Notes: generated by a model not told the origin, from the sequence alone. Positions 1 through 27,915 are shown, numbered from the stretch's first letter. The stretch: 64,000 nucleotides of DNA from Aphelocoma coerulescens (GCF_041296385.1 NC_091018.1:1867501-1931500); one strand, 5' to 3'. Numbers and translations are program-made.

Positions 1-2249
1 GATTTTATTTTCAATTTTATCCCTTTTATACTGGGTACCAAAGGAACTACTAATCATGTAATCCTAGAATTGCAGTGAACATTTTTTAAGCTTAATTCAG
101 CTGGGGTGGGAATCTATAGTGACCACAGAATCCTTGTAGCTTTTAAATTCACATTTGAGAGTCAACCTTGAAATCAACCACTAAACCACTCAGAATAACA
201 AATTATCAAAGCTTTTAGGTTATGGTTGCCTTAGTTTAATCATTTGATATCATGATCAAAGCACACATTTCTGCTTGAACTGAAGAACCTGAATTACTGT
301 AATGTTTTTATAGGCTGTTGTGCAGTTGGATGGGGAGAAACAGCACTGAAGGAAAATGCTGGAACTGAAAAATAAATGAGGAGGATGCAAATGGTGGCTT
401 TGTTCACAAAAAGAATAGCAGCTCGTACGTAAATAGGCAATGTAACACAAAGTTTAACTGTTTGCAGCCATTTGAAAATATTTAAATGCACAACCATGTA
501 GTAAGAGTAAAAGTTTATTTTTGTCTGAAATTCCAAAGTGCAAAGAAATTCAGCAAGCAATGACAAATAACTGTTAGCCTTTGTGATTAAGATGGATGGA
601 AAGTGTTTTCAGTAACACTGTTCTATAAAATTAAGTTCAGAAAGCCCTAGATGAGGTGCAGTACTGGCTTTGAAAGGATGGAGAACCTCTATCCAAGCAA
701 GAAGGCTGCATCCTGCTATGCTTCCCAGAATTAACTGCTATATTCACACTCAATTAACAAAAAGACATTGTAGAATATGCAATTCTGTTAACTTTTTTCT
801 CCTAGCCCAGGCAAATGTACAAGTTTCTGTTCAAGTAATTTATGAAGTTGTTGTTCTGCAAGACAAATTTAAAAAGACGACAGAACAGGGAACATATATA
901 TATAGACTATAATAAAATATCTGCATTTCCTCCCATAAACCCTTTTATTAGAGATTTACTACTTCAGTAACGTGCAGAGGAATCAGCATGAATACCTTTT
1001 ACTTTCAGGGAAATTCATATAAATTTCTTCAAACTCTTGCAAGGTTTTAATTTATGAAAGCATAAATTCTACTTGCAGCACAAAACCATTTCCTTGAAGC
1101 CATTTCAAAATGCACACACTGAACAGCCTGTCCCCTGCACTCCTCAAAGACAGAGGCTTGTTCACCTTCCATTTGCCCATCATTCCATGTGAAAATTAGG
1201 CTTCTTAATAGAACTAGTCTCAAAAATGGACATGAAGGACAGCATTTGGCCTTCAGTGGCACACGAGCACTGTGCAAGGGCTCTTACTGAGAAAGCCTCT
1301 CTGGAGCAGCCATTCCAACATTATTCCATTTAATGCTGCAGCAAGAGAGAACAACCAACTAAATCCAATACATAAATAACTGATTTGAAGGCAGGAACAT
1401 GAGGCAAATACAGAAAATATGAAGAAAAAAAACCCCAGCAGCAAAAGCCACCACAAAAAAAAAAAAAAAAGCCCTGTGTGTAACCCCAAACACTTGAGGA
1501 TGAGCAGACCCCCGAAAAAAGGAAGCAACCTAAAGGATGCCTGGCCATTTATTTCCTTGGATTAGCAAAGATAAAATGTTTGCCACATTTCCAAATTAAA
1601 ACAAATCAACAGCAGTAAACAACCCACCTCAGCCACCCTCACAGCTTTACAGGACAATTAAGACTCCCATCCACAGTGGAAAGATCAGCATTCAAGAAAT
1701 GGCAAAGTGTGAGAATTCAAAAGTCAGTCAAGTTTGCTGACACGGGGAACAGCAGAGACAGAGAATAAACGAGTTTAGACAGGAATGATATGGATTCTCA
1801 GACAACAGGTTCAGAAACATATCAAGAGTAAGGGGTGGGGATGTAACTTTTAAAGTCTCTGAGAACATGTGCAGATGGTGGGGAAGACAGCCTGGAGGAA
1901 CTGCCCTGTCTGAAAAACCTGCATAAACCCGAAAGCCTATGTATGGGCCCATCTTCAAGGCCAAAGAGAGGAAAAAAGGCAGCACAATTTCTCAATCTGT
2001 TCCAAACTGTGTCAATCTGGCCCTTAGTTTAGCCCTAAGGAAAGGTCAGCTTGCAGAGGGCACCTGAAGCTTGAAGGGGGAAAGAAATAGAGCATCTTTA
2101 ATGTGTGTACCTCTGATGCCTGGTCTTAAAATCAAGAGTCCTACATGGTTAGAAGGGGAAAAGAGATTTTACCTTGGTGTTTATTTTAAGGATCCTTAGG
2201 TGCACACGTCCAGGTCATGTGCACCGAGATGCACCCCGCTGAGTCTCTG

Positions 2250-2817
2250 TGTCCCCAACATTGGGTATAACATTATAGGTGTTACTAATTAACAGATCTA
2301 TCAAAGATTCCCCAATGAGAGGCTCGAGTGAGCCCCCCCTCTCCAAGGAGCCTTCCCCTGGATGGTTCTATCTTGGTTTACAGGATGTGTTCTGGAGAGG
2401 ACCTTGGGGTCTGGGGCACACTGATCCCTGGCTACGAAGCTTCTGAAATGTTTAATCTCTCAGCCTGACAAACAAGTCCAAGAATGTAGGCAAAAAGCAC
2501 TAGGAATACAGAAGTTGTAAAAAGGTATAACAGGGGTATAAGAGAAAAGGCAAAAATCTTCATGGCATCACCTCAAACCATGGTGATAAAAGGATTTATG
2601 AGACAAAGAAAAGAGCCAATAGCAGGAGTTAAACATGCATGATTCAACTCACAACAGGATCACTGTAACATACAGAACTAACATGAACAAGGTGAAGTCA
2701 TGTGTAATTATGTATTATCCAGATTATTCCTCTCAGTGGCAGACTAATACAAGCACTTGGATCTATCAGTATTGTCTCTGCACAAACACTAAATGCAACT
2801 CAATCATGCATCATTAA
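2250..2817 (-). mobile_element. Candidate solo LTR of an endogenous retrovirus
   Basis: Read on the minus strand, this stretch has an LTR-like layout: an AT-rich U3-like part, an ATTAAA signal (in gagattaaacatttcag, near 2450), then a GC-richer R/U5-like part with CTCACTCGAGCCTCTCATTG, ending near TGTTGGGGACA. No gag, pol or env frame is present and no clear target-site duplication was found. The identification rests on general layout and could be wrong. Ends are approximate. Confidence 0.35.
2635..2812. repeat. Short inverted repeat in candidate LTR
   Basis: ATGCATGATT near 2636-2645 and its reverse complement AATCATGCAT near 2803-2812 flank about 160 bp, with CAACTCA neighbouring both arms. 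It may be part of the LTR-like element or chance. Confidence 0.4.
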
Positions 2818-5800
2818 ATCTTGGACTGATTAAAAGATTTTGTATATTATTATTTAATTATAGTAGAAATTCACAGTCACTGAAGAGAGGGCACAATATT
2901 ATGTTGACATGGAAGGTAATAATTTCCTTCACCTTATTATTTTCCCTGTATTAATTGCTCCTCAGGAAAAAAACCCTCAACCCAATCCTATCTACTTATT
3001 TTGGAGAAAGCAGTTGCACAGTCTGCACGCTAAGGAAGGCTTAGTGAGTGTCTGGTAGAGCAGTTTAGTCCCAGAAAAATGCTACAAGCAGTTAATCTCA
3101 TGTTGATGTCGAGCACTAGCTGGTCCCTGTAGTCAAGCTAAGCATTTTGTATTTACATTAATACAGCAATAGGACCAAAGGTCAGACTAATCCTTTCTAA
3201 AATAAGATTGCCTCAGACTGAGAGTCCTCCCCATAACGAGAGGTGAAATGATCCATAACTGGGATGGCCATGTGCACAGTTCGAAAAAACTCTGAAGTGA
3301 AAGCCAACAACATAAATTACTTCAGTGAGCAAAAGCAAGTCTGTATGAAGCAAATGAACTCATGGATTTTTAAGTCTAGACAGTATTTGTACCATAACTA
3401 CATTGTAAGCATACTAATGACTATTTATTTCTTACTGCCTGAGGGCAGATGGAAGTAGTCTTCCACAAAAGAATGAAAGGCAGTTTGAAGGGAAATGGGT
3501 GAGCAAGTACATAATCTGCAGGAATTACAAGCATTGATTACTCAATTCATACCAAGTAAGTTTCTATTTGTTGAGACAATAAATGTTTAAACACCTCAAG
3601 GTCAAAGGAGAAGAACAGATGCTATCTTACCCAGCTAGAGGAGTCACCATCTTTCTCTTCCAAAAACTGGGAAAGCTTTCTGACACAAAGCCCTTGTGCT
3701 TAACAACCAGTACCTCATGCATATTAGACTTTTTCCTTCACAGAATCTTCCCTGCACTTTTTCAAGTTTAGGAGTAAGAGGAGATCTGCCCAAAGAGCAA
3801 CGATCTGTTTATATCCTATTACTATGTACTGGAATTTGTTTGGAGGAGCCTTCAAAACAGAATTTTGGAACAGATTTCACACATAGATGTGCATTTGCAC
3901 TTTTAATTTGCATGCTAAGATTTCCTTCCCCAGGAGAGCCTCAGCATCTCAGCTGCCTGCTCACAGCACTGCTGGGGAAGGGTGAGGGAAGGCAGGGGCA
4001 CAGCTGTGCTCCACCTTTCAGGCTGTTACAGCAACTTCACAGCCTTGGCCAAACACAGATACAGCACTTGTGCACTGCTGGCACTGCCCCGTCCACCTGC
4101 AGGTGGAGGTGAGCACAATTTTAACATAAAACACTTTGTGACAAGTCCAAGCCTCAGGAACTCTTGGTTTAGAGTTTAGTGAGAGATTCAGTCTCAGGCA
4201 CTCCGTGTGTGCCCCACTCCCAACTTTCCCTTGTCAGGAACAGCCTTCCCCCCCACCCTTCTTTACCTCACTAAACAGCAAACAACAGCCTGTTGTAGAA
4301 AGTTTTTTACTTGAACTGACTTTTCATATTACAACTGCAAATCTTCTAGAAAACAGATGTCCCAATTTTAGAAAAATAACCAGGAGCACTGGAGCTGATG
4401 GGTGAGAACAGCTCTGCAATCAGCAGCATTCTCCTGGCAATATGGGATATCACCTCCAGAGCACTCCAGAAACTCACTGTACTTTGATGTTGATTTAATT
4501 ACAAATGTCTTTCAAGATTTCCAAAGTTGAGTTTATTTTTAAAAGAGATCTTATAATTACAAAATCAGAATGTATTAAATGAGCATACTGAAGCAAAACT
4601 GCTGGCAAGAGTGTGAGACAAATTGCAAATGAGGCACAGGAGACAAGTAAACAAAGTAAGGAATGCACAGAGAAGGAGCAAAGCTGTTGTCACACAACCT
4701 GCTGTTGATATAGAAACCTCACAGAGCTGTTGGGCAACTTCATCCAACTGATCTCCCTTCATACTCCCAACCTGTAACTGGACCTGGCCTTTCTGACTGC
4801 CTGACCCACTTGCAGAGGTGCCACAACCTTCCTCACAGCCATCAAAGTGCAAATTCAACCACAGATAAGCAGGAAATAAAGAACAAAGTGCCATTTTGTA
4901 GCTTCCACCTCTCTCTAGTGGCTTGTGTTAAGGAATTCTAAATGGATTACACAACTTAAGACATTTAAAGCAATCTTCACTTCTGAATTGGTTTAACTAC
5001 AGCCAGATATTCTTAAATGCTTCAATTTCTTTAATAAGCAACAGCCCATGAGAGTCATTTGGGCTGTTCTTTCATTTTGCCCTTGATACTTCCACTTCAG
5101 GGAGAGAAGCGGAGCCTTAAAATGCAAGCCATACAATAAGCTCTTTAATGGGGATTCCAAATTATAACTTCAAAATGTAGCTTCAGAATGCAGAACAACC
5201 ACAGCTCTGTACACCATTTGTTACACACAACTTAAAAAAAAAATCCTCAAAGTCTTCACAGACTGGGAAAATTCACTGAGCAATTTTACTGAGTTTAAGG
5301 CAATCCAGAATCTTAGCAAGCCTCCAAAAGGATCTCCTACAGAAATTGCTCCTTGGAACTACAACACAAGAAGTCCCTGTGAGGTTTCTGCCTCCCTGCC
5401 TTCCTCACTGACACCTGCCAGTGAAGGAGAAGTGACTGGAGGAAACTTTTAATGAGCTGATGCATCTCCCCCCATCCCCGGGGCAGTGCTGGGGGCACAC
5501 CCAGAGTGCCACAACAGGAAGGAGTCCCCCATGTTTTATCCACCTGTGTGGGTCCTACAGCCAGGAAAACACCCAGAGAGTTCCTTCCACACCAATACTG
5601 CAGTTTATGTGAGGGAAAACAATGACAGAAGTTTCTGTGCAACTTGTGGTTACGATGCAAAATGCCAGCAGCTTCAGATGCCATCAGAGAAAAGTCCCAG
5701 GTGCCAGAATTAACTGTCTCCTGCCACAAGACACTGTCTGCTTTATACCACTCATGCCAGGTTGAGCAGAATCTGTTTCAGCAATTTAAACTGTGCAAGG

Positions 5801-6362
5801 TGGAATGCTGCAGATCTCTATGCTAAACCAGTTTTTTTTCTGCTGCAACAAACTATAAAACTTTTGTTTGACAGAAAAACGGCTGCTGCTTATGAGCATG
5901 TTTTAAATTGCTATACTTCAAAGTGACAGTTGCACAGGATGTTTTAAAATATTTCCCCCATTCTAAAATTATGCCATTAAATCACAGTGAAGTACCTGTA
6001 TAAAATCTTAAAATTAATATTTTATTACGCTATTTGTAATAAAAAAGTATACACGTATTTGTATTCCACAGTGTTTCTGATTGCTAATGGCCTTTCTAGA
6101 GAGATGCCTCAACCATCAGAACCGTATGCTTGCAAATTAATGAAATAAATTTCTATGACCACATGAGTGACAAATCTGTGCTGGTGCTATTGGTACTTTT
6201 TAGTCCACTGCACAGACCTAATTCACCCCCACAAGGCCCCTTTCACTTGATTTTACTTTTAACACTTTAAAAGAATTATCAAGCGGCACACCTTTATGTC
6301 AGGCAAAGAATTCAGAATGTTAAGTGCTCAAAAAAGCCCTCATTATTACTGAAAAAGACTAA

Positions 6363-6393
6363 GATATATAGAGATATATATAATATATATACA
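6363..6393. repeat. AT-rich dinucleotide microsatellite
   Basis: Interrupted TA repeat (gatatatagagatatatataatatatat). Intronic, no function seen. Confidence 0.8.
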
Positions 6394-8318
6394 CCACTTT
6401 CACAGTTAATCTCAGCTTGCTGTGACTCTGTGCAGCCCAGTGACTCCCACTGCTGGCAGACAAAGCAAGCAGGTAACAGGTTCATCAGAAACTGGATATT
6501 CAACAGATGAAGACACAGCTATGGCTTGTTTTTATGTTTTATTATTTACAGGCACAATGTTTGAATCGTGAACTGCGATTTAAAACTATTGCTCTTAATA
6601 TCTAAAATTAAGTTATTGTTATGAAATACATGGCTAACTTATTTTAATTATCTTAATTTTGTGTGTTACCTATTTCATTTTTATGATTTCCAAGAGGCTT
6701 GACACTCAGGAGAGACTTGACTTAAAAAATACATTTCTTTTCTAAGTAATTCCAAACTATACTTTTAACCACATGATTGTGTCTAGAAATTCTGACCTCT
6801 TGCTTTTATTTGGATATTTGACCGAACCCCAATGTGGGATGGGAATGGAAGGGAATTTCACTGACATCAAACAATGCACTTCGTCACAACCTTGTGAGTT
6901 TTGATTGGTTTTCCTTTCACAGTCTGCTTCCAGGAAGAAGAAATGCTTTTCCAATGATCTCTTGATCGTTAATCACTTTGACCTTTGCTCATATTTTCCA
7001 GAATAAAACTGTTTCCTAATTTATTTTTAGTTTTCATAAACCTCCAGGTTGATCTTCCATCTTTAAAAAGATTAACTTATTTTATTATACCTTATATCAG
7101 ATTATTGAAGATTTTAGTACATGCATGGGCAGTTCATCTAATCCCATTGACCTTTTCATATTAAAATCCAGTTTTATGATTTATCTGCTCTTCATTAAAA
7201 AAAAATCAGCCATTGTTCAGATGCTGATTCGTTATTCTTAGATGAAAATTAAAGCTGAACAGGATTTTTTTTCTTTACATGGAACTGAGAATATGCAGCC
7301 AAGATTTAAAAGAAGTTGCAGATGCCAAGTGTAGCATTTGGAAGGTTATGTAGAGTCCTAACTACGAGGCTGCCTCCTGACTGAAAAGTACCAGCATCCA
7401 TCTCAAGTAATGACACTCACCTGTCTAGCTCATATTTCCTTATTTAAAACTCATGCAGAGATAATATTTGCTGGTAGGTTTCTTCCTATTTTATGAATAA
7501 CTAACTGATGCCAGCATCCTCATATCCAGTCAATTTTTTCAAAAGAGGCTTCCCACAGGAAAAATAAACCCAACTGTCCATCCCCAAAACCACTGGTTTA
7601 TAAAACAGCAAACAATAAATAGGAAGTGCAATATCTCTTGCATGCAAAGCACTTCAACTTCCTACACAAAAAAAGCACCACATGTGAGAGAGCAGATGAA
7701 CATTACAATTAATGAACCCCAAGAAGGACCACGGGGAACAGCTGAAGCAACGTGCACAAATCCTGTTTATTCTGCCAAAACCCTGCTTTGCACCAGAAAG
7801 CAAAGAAGGTCCAAAAGGGAAGGTTTGGTCATTAAAAATGAACAGTAATTTATGCTCTGCTAGAAGGCATTGCTGTTTATAGGAAATGCAGCTTTTATCT
7901 TACAGAATGAAACAAATTTAACTGCAATAAAATCTTTTTCATATGTGTTCTAAGCATCAGAATTATTAGAGGCTTTGCTCCCATTAACATGCTTTCTCTG
8001 TTTAGGATGCTACAGCTTAACTAAACTCTACTGACTCTTTCAGTTTAATTCCTGAAGTCAACTTACAGAACATCAGAGCCTTTGAATCAAACTATAAAAA
8101 TCTCAAAGCTGCAAGGTCAAGTGTCAGCCACAGAAGAAAATTCATAAAAGATCATCAAAAGTGCCTGGTAAACCAGAAGACTTTACAAAGAAAGGAAGAA
8201 AAAAAAATTAAAAGTCACCTCAAGAAAAGAATTATCAAGTGGTAGAAAACATTTTTGGAATTTAGATAAGATACCCAACTGCTACTTGCATAAATAAATT
8301 AATCACTGCATTAGTCCA

Positions 8319-8413
8319 CCATAGAAACACAGAATATCCTGAGCTGGAAGGGAATCACAAGAATCATCCAGTGCAGCTCCTGGCCTTGCACAGACACCCC
8401 ACTAATCCCAGAT
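8319..8413 (-). mobile_element. CR1 LINE fragment (3' end)
   Basis: Contains agaatatcctgagctggaag, then atcatccagtgcagctcc and cctggccttgcacagacacc, the reverse complement of the common avian CR1 3' region. Heavily truncated, no coding capacity, minus orientation. Confidence 0.75.
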
Positions 8414-9505
8414 CAGTCCCATTTTGTCCATAGGCACTCAGGCCTATGAACCACCCTGCAGCAAAGCGTGGCAGGAACACATTTCATCAGTACAAATAAA
8501 ATACAATTTATATACAGAAAAAAATATGGAAAGGTGCATGCAAAGTTCAAGAAACAGCAAAAAAAATTGTATGACAAAGACACATAAAAGTGTGAAGAAG
8601 TCTGAGATGAAACAATGGCAAAGTTGGGTTGATGGATGAACTGTTCCCCAGGTCCTTGGGGAAACAAGAGCTCTGCTCTCACCAGACAGGTTAAGACAGA
8701 AGAACACAAACTGAAAGCAAATGATGGCCTAATTAATAAAGTATCTGTCTAACAGCTAATCACTGCTCTGAAGAGAGACACTGACTGATAACCCTGGAAA
8801 AAAGGAGACAAAAATTTCTGAGAGCAAACCTGGACAGAGCTAGTGGAAATGTTTATTCAACTATTTCTCCCCTCTATTTTCCTTGATATTCTGGTGCTAC
8901 CCAGGTATTTATCTTCTGATGGACCATTAATGCCCAGGCAAATTAAAAGTTTGTTATCTTCAGCTACCACCTACCTTTGCCATCAAGAACTCAGCAGCAA
9001 TGTGCCAAGCAGCACAGCCTGTGTGCCATGAGAACGTGTCCAACAGATGAACTAAGGTATCACAGCCACCAGCCTGGGCTGCTGACCGACCACAAATAAA
9101 GTATTAATTTGTGCAGGGCAGCACAATTAAACTGTATCTATTTCCTGTGCAGCCTGGGATTTTGCCAAAGCATGTTTGCTACTCTCTATCAGGTGTGGAA
9201 ACGAGGAACTCGCTGTGTGTGAAGGCTCATGTACACACAGTGCTCACTCTTCAGAGGTTTAATGGGACACTAAACACCATCACTGCACTGCTGGCAGCTC
9301 CTGAGCCGTGGTTTTCCAAGCACCTCACTGAAATACACTTTTATTTTCACAGCCTGCTACAGAAGGAGTTGCTCTATTACTGCTTTTCCCTCCTGACTTC
9401 TCAGCTCAATAAATACCAGAAAGGCACAATCCACATGGATTATCAATGCTTACAGTTTCCATAATCCTACAACCTCAAATGAGATGTTGGGAGCATTTAA
9501 TGTCA

Positions 9506-16780
<7,275 letters not shown>

Positions 16781-19700
16781 TTATTTATGAAAAAAGCCTA
16801 TATTAAAACCCCCAACGCTGTGCAGCCAGCAAGCCTACAATTTCTGTATGTTTTCATTGCCTATCTTGCATTTCCAAGCATCCCAGGGTCCTACCACCTT
16901 TCTGTTTCAGACATTTGGCAATGAGAGCACAGCACTAATTCCTTCCTGCTCTGATAAAAAGATGGGAGGCTATAAATCATGAAGTTGTAACATGGTAAAT
17001 GACAGAGATACTAAAAATAATCTACAATCCTGATTCATTAATTTAAATTCCCAAGACCAAATTCACCAGCCTAGATAACAAAATATGGCCATGTCTTTCA
17101 TACTTTGCACAAGTGATCAGAGTTATTTCCTCCCACTTAGCACACTGTAATTCACAAGAGAAATTTAAATTAGGAGAAAAATATGTACTGAGAATTTTTA
17201 AACCACTTAAAATTTTTAATTTAATTGCAAGAATGATTATGCTCCAAATCTATCTCATTTTACTTCACAGAACACAGAAAGATTTCCTCCCCAATGGATT
17301 CACCATCAGTGGTGTTCCTGAAGCACTTAGCAAGAGAAGCTTTGTTATGTGACAAATCACAGATCTTGACTATCAAAACAGAAAGATTTCCATGTGCTCC
17401 TGTCTCTGTTGGCCAAAATTTTACCATGGTCCTTTGAGGAACCACGATTTCTCTACTGGTGCCATCTCCCAACAGCCACCAGCAGCAGCAGCAGTAACTT
17501 TCACAGGAAGGACTCGAGTGGTCTGAATAATAATGAATTCATTCTAAAATGAACATAAACATGAAGGCGCTCCAGATGGTCTCAAACAATTCCTATGATC
17601 AAGCTGGAACAAGGGAAAGGAAAGGATCAGAAAAGAAGCATTTCAGCATAGCTAGTGATCTTTTTTTATAAATCTCCATTGTCACAAATTTTTCTCTGAG
17701 CCTCTATAAGTCAAAAATCACTGAAAGTCTTGAAACATTATTCTTCTAATCATTCTGTATTTCAGAAATATCGTACTGAAAACATCTGCCTTGAAAGGAT
17801 CTACTTAGACTAATCTGCAGTAGATGGAAATTAAAATTAATCACATAATTTGCTTTAACTTTTGTAGAACAATCTCCAATTGCTGTTTTTACTCAAAATG
17901 GCACAGAAAAAAGTTGTCAAAAGCTTTAGATCCCAAAACCAGAGTGCAACAAAACATGGATAAGCTCACAGGAGAGTGTGACAAATATTTGTGAAGAATA
18001 ATCCTTTACAATACTTCAGAGAAGTGTCCTTTCTTCTTTTAATACTGTGCAGTGTCATGGAACACTGATCATTTATTAGCTTTTGGCCACCAAATCAGCA
18101 GTGAGTTTTAATTTCACTCCCTGACATACATAATATTTTAAAACTATCTTGATAATTTCCTAAGAGCTGCTTCATGTGGGTTGTTTCCTTAAAATCCAGA
18201 ACATTTTAATACACATAATGCCCTTTAGGTATCAGTAGATGAAGGCCACAAATGATATTTTAGTTCCTCCAGCCCCACCCTGCTCTGGTTTTCCCTTTTG
18301 AGTGCCTGCTTCTAAATCCATGTGTTCAGTGGCTCAGAAAGAGTGAACACATTGAACTTCGAGGAATCTCCTAGAATTAGGTATGGTGCAAAGCCAACAT
18401 TTACTTGGACAGCTCAAACTCTTTATGGCTCTAAATAAAGTTAGTGTCAAAGGCATATAAGAAATAAGACATTCAAACAGGTGCATGAACAGCAAGCATT
18501 GGCTTCTGCTGCAAACAGCTAAAGAAGCAAGGAAATGGATATTTTTTTTCCAGCTGACTGTCAGTGCTGGGCTGCATGTCATTATTTCCCCTTCTGGGCT
18601 TTCCTAAAGGTCTTGTCTGAACTCTACCCAATCAAGTTCTTTATACTTTATTATCATCATTCAGTTCTCAAGCCCTGTGTTAAAACAGGGATCAAAGGCT
18701 ACAGGAGAAAGGCAAAAAGCACAATGAAATTTGCCTCACTTGCTAAGAAAAAAACTGACATTCCTCTAATAAAAATTTGTCAACTTACTAAGACAACTTA
18801 GCCTCTTACCTATGTTATAATGAAGTTGCCTTTTTCCCCTAGCAATGTTCTAGGAAGATTCATTCTGCAGCAGCTCACGAAATTACAATGAGGCCAAACA
18901 AGCAGCCAATAAATTCAATTTAAAAGACTGAATGAGTCTAAACCAATGGAGGTGCAATAAACTTGTACATTCTCCCCACTTTGTCTGCCTCCCAGCCAGG
19001 ACTGCTCATGACAGCTGAGATGGTTGGACAGGAAAAACAAGGCTCACAGAATATGCAAGTTTATACAACTAAGTTGGTCAAATTTAGGCTTTTATAACAC
19101 TGAAAATGTTCAACTGGCACAGAAATGGAAATGCAGTTCCTTACTGAAGCTGCAGCTGTTCCCATACCATAAAAAAATTAACTCTTGACCACAAGGCTTA
19201 CATTTAGAGTTCAGGTAACATTCTGCCTAGTGAGTTAATCTGTTTTCCTTGCTCTACTTCAACAGCAATGCAAACTTTCCTTTACAGGAAGTTGTGGTGC
19301 CTTTTTTGATCCCAGGATGTAACTTCACAAAGTCCAAGTAACTAATTAGAATATATAATTGATTTTAACATTTCATCTAAATGAAAATGCAGTTCTAATT
19401 TTCATTTACAAATCAGCTGAATATTAAGTTAATCGTTCTCTTTGAATAAGTTAATCAATTACTAAGTATGGTTTTTCTACACAAATTTTAAGCAACTTAT
19501 TCCAACCTTTATTAAATTTGACGAGCAAAGTGATTATCCAACTAACATATCTTAATAATTAACACACCTAAATTTACATAAAAATAAGGGTACACACTAT
19601 AAATATAATTTAAGACAGTCTATCTTCTATTCCTAATATCAAGGTTAAGATTATTATTAATGCCAAACTCCAAAATTTATTTGACACATAGGAAAAAAGA

Positions 19701-20587
19701 ACTTCAGTCAAGTGAAGAGTTTAGGTTCAGCTGCAATTCTTCCACTTTAATGGATAGTTCAATGATATCAAAATCAGAAACAAACCCAGCACTTGAGCAC
19801 CAGTAGTGCAGTTAGAGGCCTCTAGAAATGAGACAGAAGCAGGACCCATAAGGACAAGTACTGCTTTTTATTACCCCAGATGGTAAAGCTGAAGAAGCAA
19901 ACAAGCTTCAGGAAACTTGGTTCCTTCATAAGGCAAACAGCACCATTTGGAGATGTTTGATTAAGCAGTTTGTGCTAATTAATGTTGCATTAAAACTTGG
20001 AAACTCTCTCAACTTCCTACAGTCAGTGTTTCCTCAGGAACACAAATCAATGCCACAGTGATCGAGGCCATACTGGGACTGCTGGGCAATGAGGGCACTT
20101 CCATGGCTTTTTCAATAACCAAAGGGAAAAGCAAGGCCCATCCAGTTTCAGTCCAGCAGGAATCCTAACTCAGAGGCATCCTGGAGCCCCAGCGATGGAA
20201 AGCAGCATGTTAACCCAGAAATACCAGACAAGACAAGCCAGGGATGATGCCAAAAAAGAGAATGTGTGTCAGAAGGAGGGATCAGTGTGGGAAATGATCC
20301 AAGTTATCAAGACCAGGGTGAAACACTAAGGAATTTACAGCAATAGAACAGAGGAATGTCTTTAAATCAAGGTCATTATGCACAATTTGGCCAATTTCTT
20401 TGCTGATTTTAAGCAGGTAACTGAATAGAATTCCCAGACATCAGAGGCTTCCTTTGTCCTAATCCCTCCACCCTGCCTGCTTCCATTGTGCATTTCCCTT
20501 CAACACACTCCAGATATTCTCCCTGCACAAAACCTGAGGAATTTCTCACTTTGTCTGACAACATCTAGGTAGGGGGGGAAGATACAT

Positions 20588-20660
20588 ATACATAGGTGGG
20601 TGTGTACATATATATATATACACACATATATCACAATATATTCACACACACAATATATCC
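20588..20660. repeat. Compound TA/CA microsatellite
   Basis: Interspersed (TA)n and (CA)n, including acatatatatatatacacac and cacacacaatatatc. Intronic, and likely to vary in length. Confidence 0.8.
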
Positions 20661-21852
20661 ATGGGTAAGTTTTGGTCTGTCAAAAGACATAATAGATTGA
20701 TATGTTTATATTTTAAATCTATATTGCATGCTATTATTGCTTCAAAGAAAGTAGCAAATTTGTATTTATAGAGATTTTTAGATTGTTACTGATCAATAAA
20801 TGATAATGTTTTACTACTGCAGTTCTTGCAATGAGACTAACTACTGTATCAAACTTCTATCGAAATTCCTCATCTTTGGAAAGAAAAGATTTTTGGAACT
20901 TCATGCCATTTAGTATTAAAAGGAAATCAATCAAGTTTTTCAGAAGAAGCCGTTGATATCTTTCATTTTCTAAATCCTCCACCAAAATCTCATTAGGACA
21001 AATCATATTCTGTTACTTCCCCAACTGAAAAATAATTTAAAAAAAAAAAATCACTCAAAAGGCACTTCTGAAGCCAAATTACACTCAAATCAGAGCTTTT
21101 TAGAAAAAAAAAAAAAAGTCTTTTAAGAGGCCTCTATTTCTGCTTTAATGCATTTTAATGTACATAATGCCTTAAAAATCCAGCAAGAGCAAACGTAGCT
21201 CCTGTGGAGTTGGGGATAAGTCCTGAGCACGTTACAGAGGCTCCCAGCATCATTCTAATCTCTTAGGCTGTGAAAGGGAAGTGAAAACAGGAACTCATTT
21301 GCTTAAAGACTTAGGAAGTCTTTGGAGGGCCAGGCAGAAAGTGATTCCCAAGGCCTGGCAGTAAGTCAGTATCTCACCATCAGCCACCAGCATGGATTAA
21401 GTAACTTCTGCAAATGCTGGAATTCCCTTCCAAGAGAGGCCCCAGCCATTCTAAGACCCGACAGCCCTGCTCTTGAACAGATCCAGGGGCTGAATGCTGC
21501 TGCAAAGAGCACCACACCAGCTCCAGCTCAGTTCTAATGTAAATTCACACCTCTCCTCGAGCTGTTTTGCAGGTTTGTGTTTGTATAAATACAGATATTT
21601 TATATGTGTATGCATACATATCAAATATGGATATGGACACAGTAGCTCTTTCAAATTTACTGGAGTTGTCAATGGCATGGAATAACTGGGTCTTTTATGG
21701 ACTCTTGGAAATTTATCTGCTTGAAGCCAGAGGGTTCTTCAGAACTGTTTAATAAACATTCAAGGCAAGACATGCAGACAAAAGACTTGGTCTGGCACAG
21801 GAGTGCCTGTTGCTTTTAATGGCTTACTGAAATTCCTTCCAGAAAACCACCC

Positions 21853-21943
21853 AGAATCACGGAATCAGAGGGGTTCACATTGGAAAGGACCCTAAGGATC
21901 ATCTGGTTCCAACCCTGGTTGGTCAGGGACCTGCCCAGGTTGG
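21853..21943 (-). mobile_element. CR1 LINE fragment (3' end)
   Basis: agaatcacggaatcagaggg, then ttggaaaggaccctaaggat and catctggttccaaccctggt, a diverged CR1 3' end in minus orientation. Confidence 0.75.
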
Positions 21944-21978
21944 CCATATACATATTAAAGAGATTTTTTTAATTATTA

Positions 21979-27813
<5,835 letters not shown>

Positions 27814-27915
27814 ATAAATTTTGTGCAGATTTTCCATCCAAAACTCTTAATTCTTTGATCTTCTTCTTTGACTGAGCTGCTTTCTTTTCTTCTGATTCTT
27901 CTACAGGCTTTTTGG
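27814..27915 (-). CDS. DIAPH2: DIAPH2 exon 14 of window (FH2 linker)
   Basis: 102 nt. Two leading bases complete Ala after acceptor ctttccag. It encodes KKPVEESEEKKAAQSKKKIK, then ELRVLDGKSAQNL and the first base of Ser before donor gtaagt. It is the Lys/Glu-rich flexible linker of FH2 followed by the start of the knob (ELRVLD..SAQNLS). The linker part is poorly conserved, as expected, while the ELR-LD-K-AQNL motif fixes the identity and frame. It sits alone between introns of 18.2 kb and 1.4 kb. Confidence 0.92.

Noticed and set aside
3696..4112. 138-codon plus-strand open frame
   Set aside because: No recognisable domain and no splice or promoter context. A second frame overlaps it. Judged chance.
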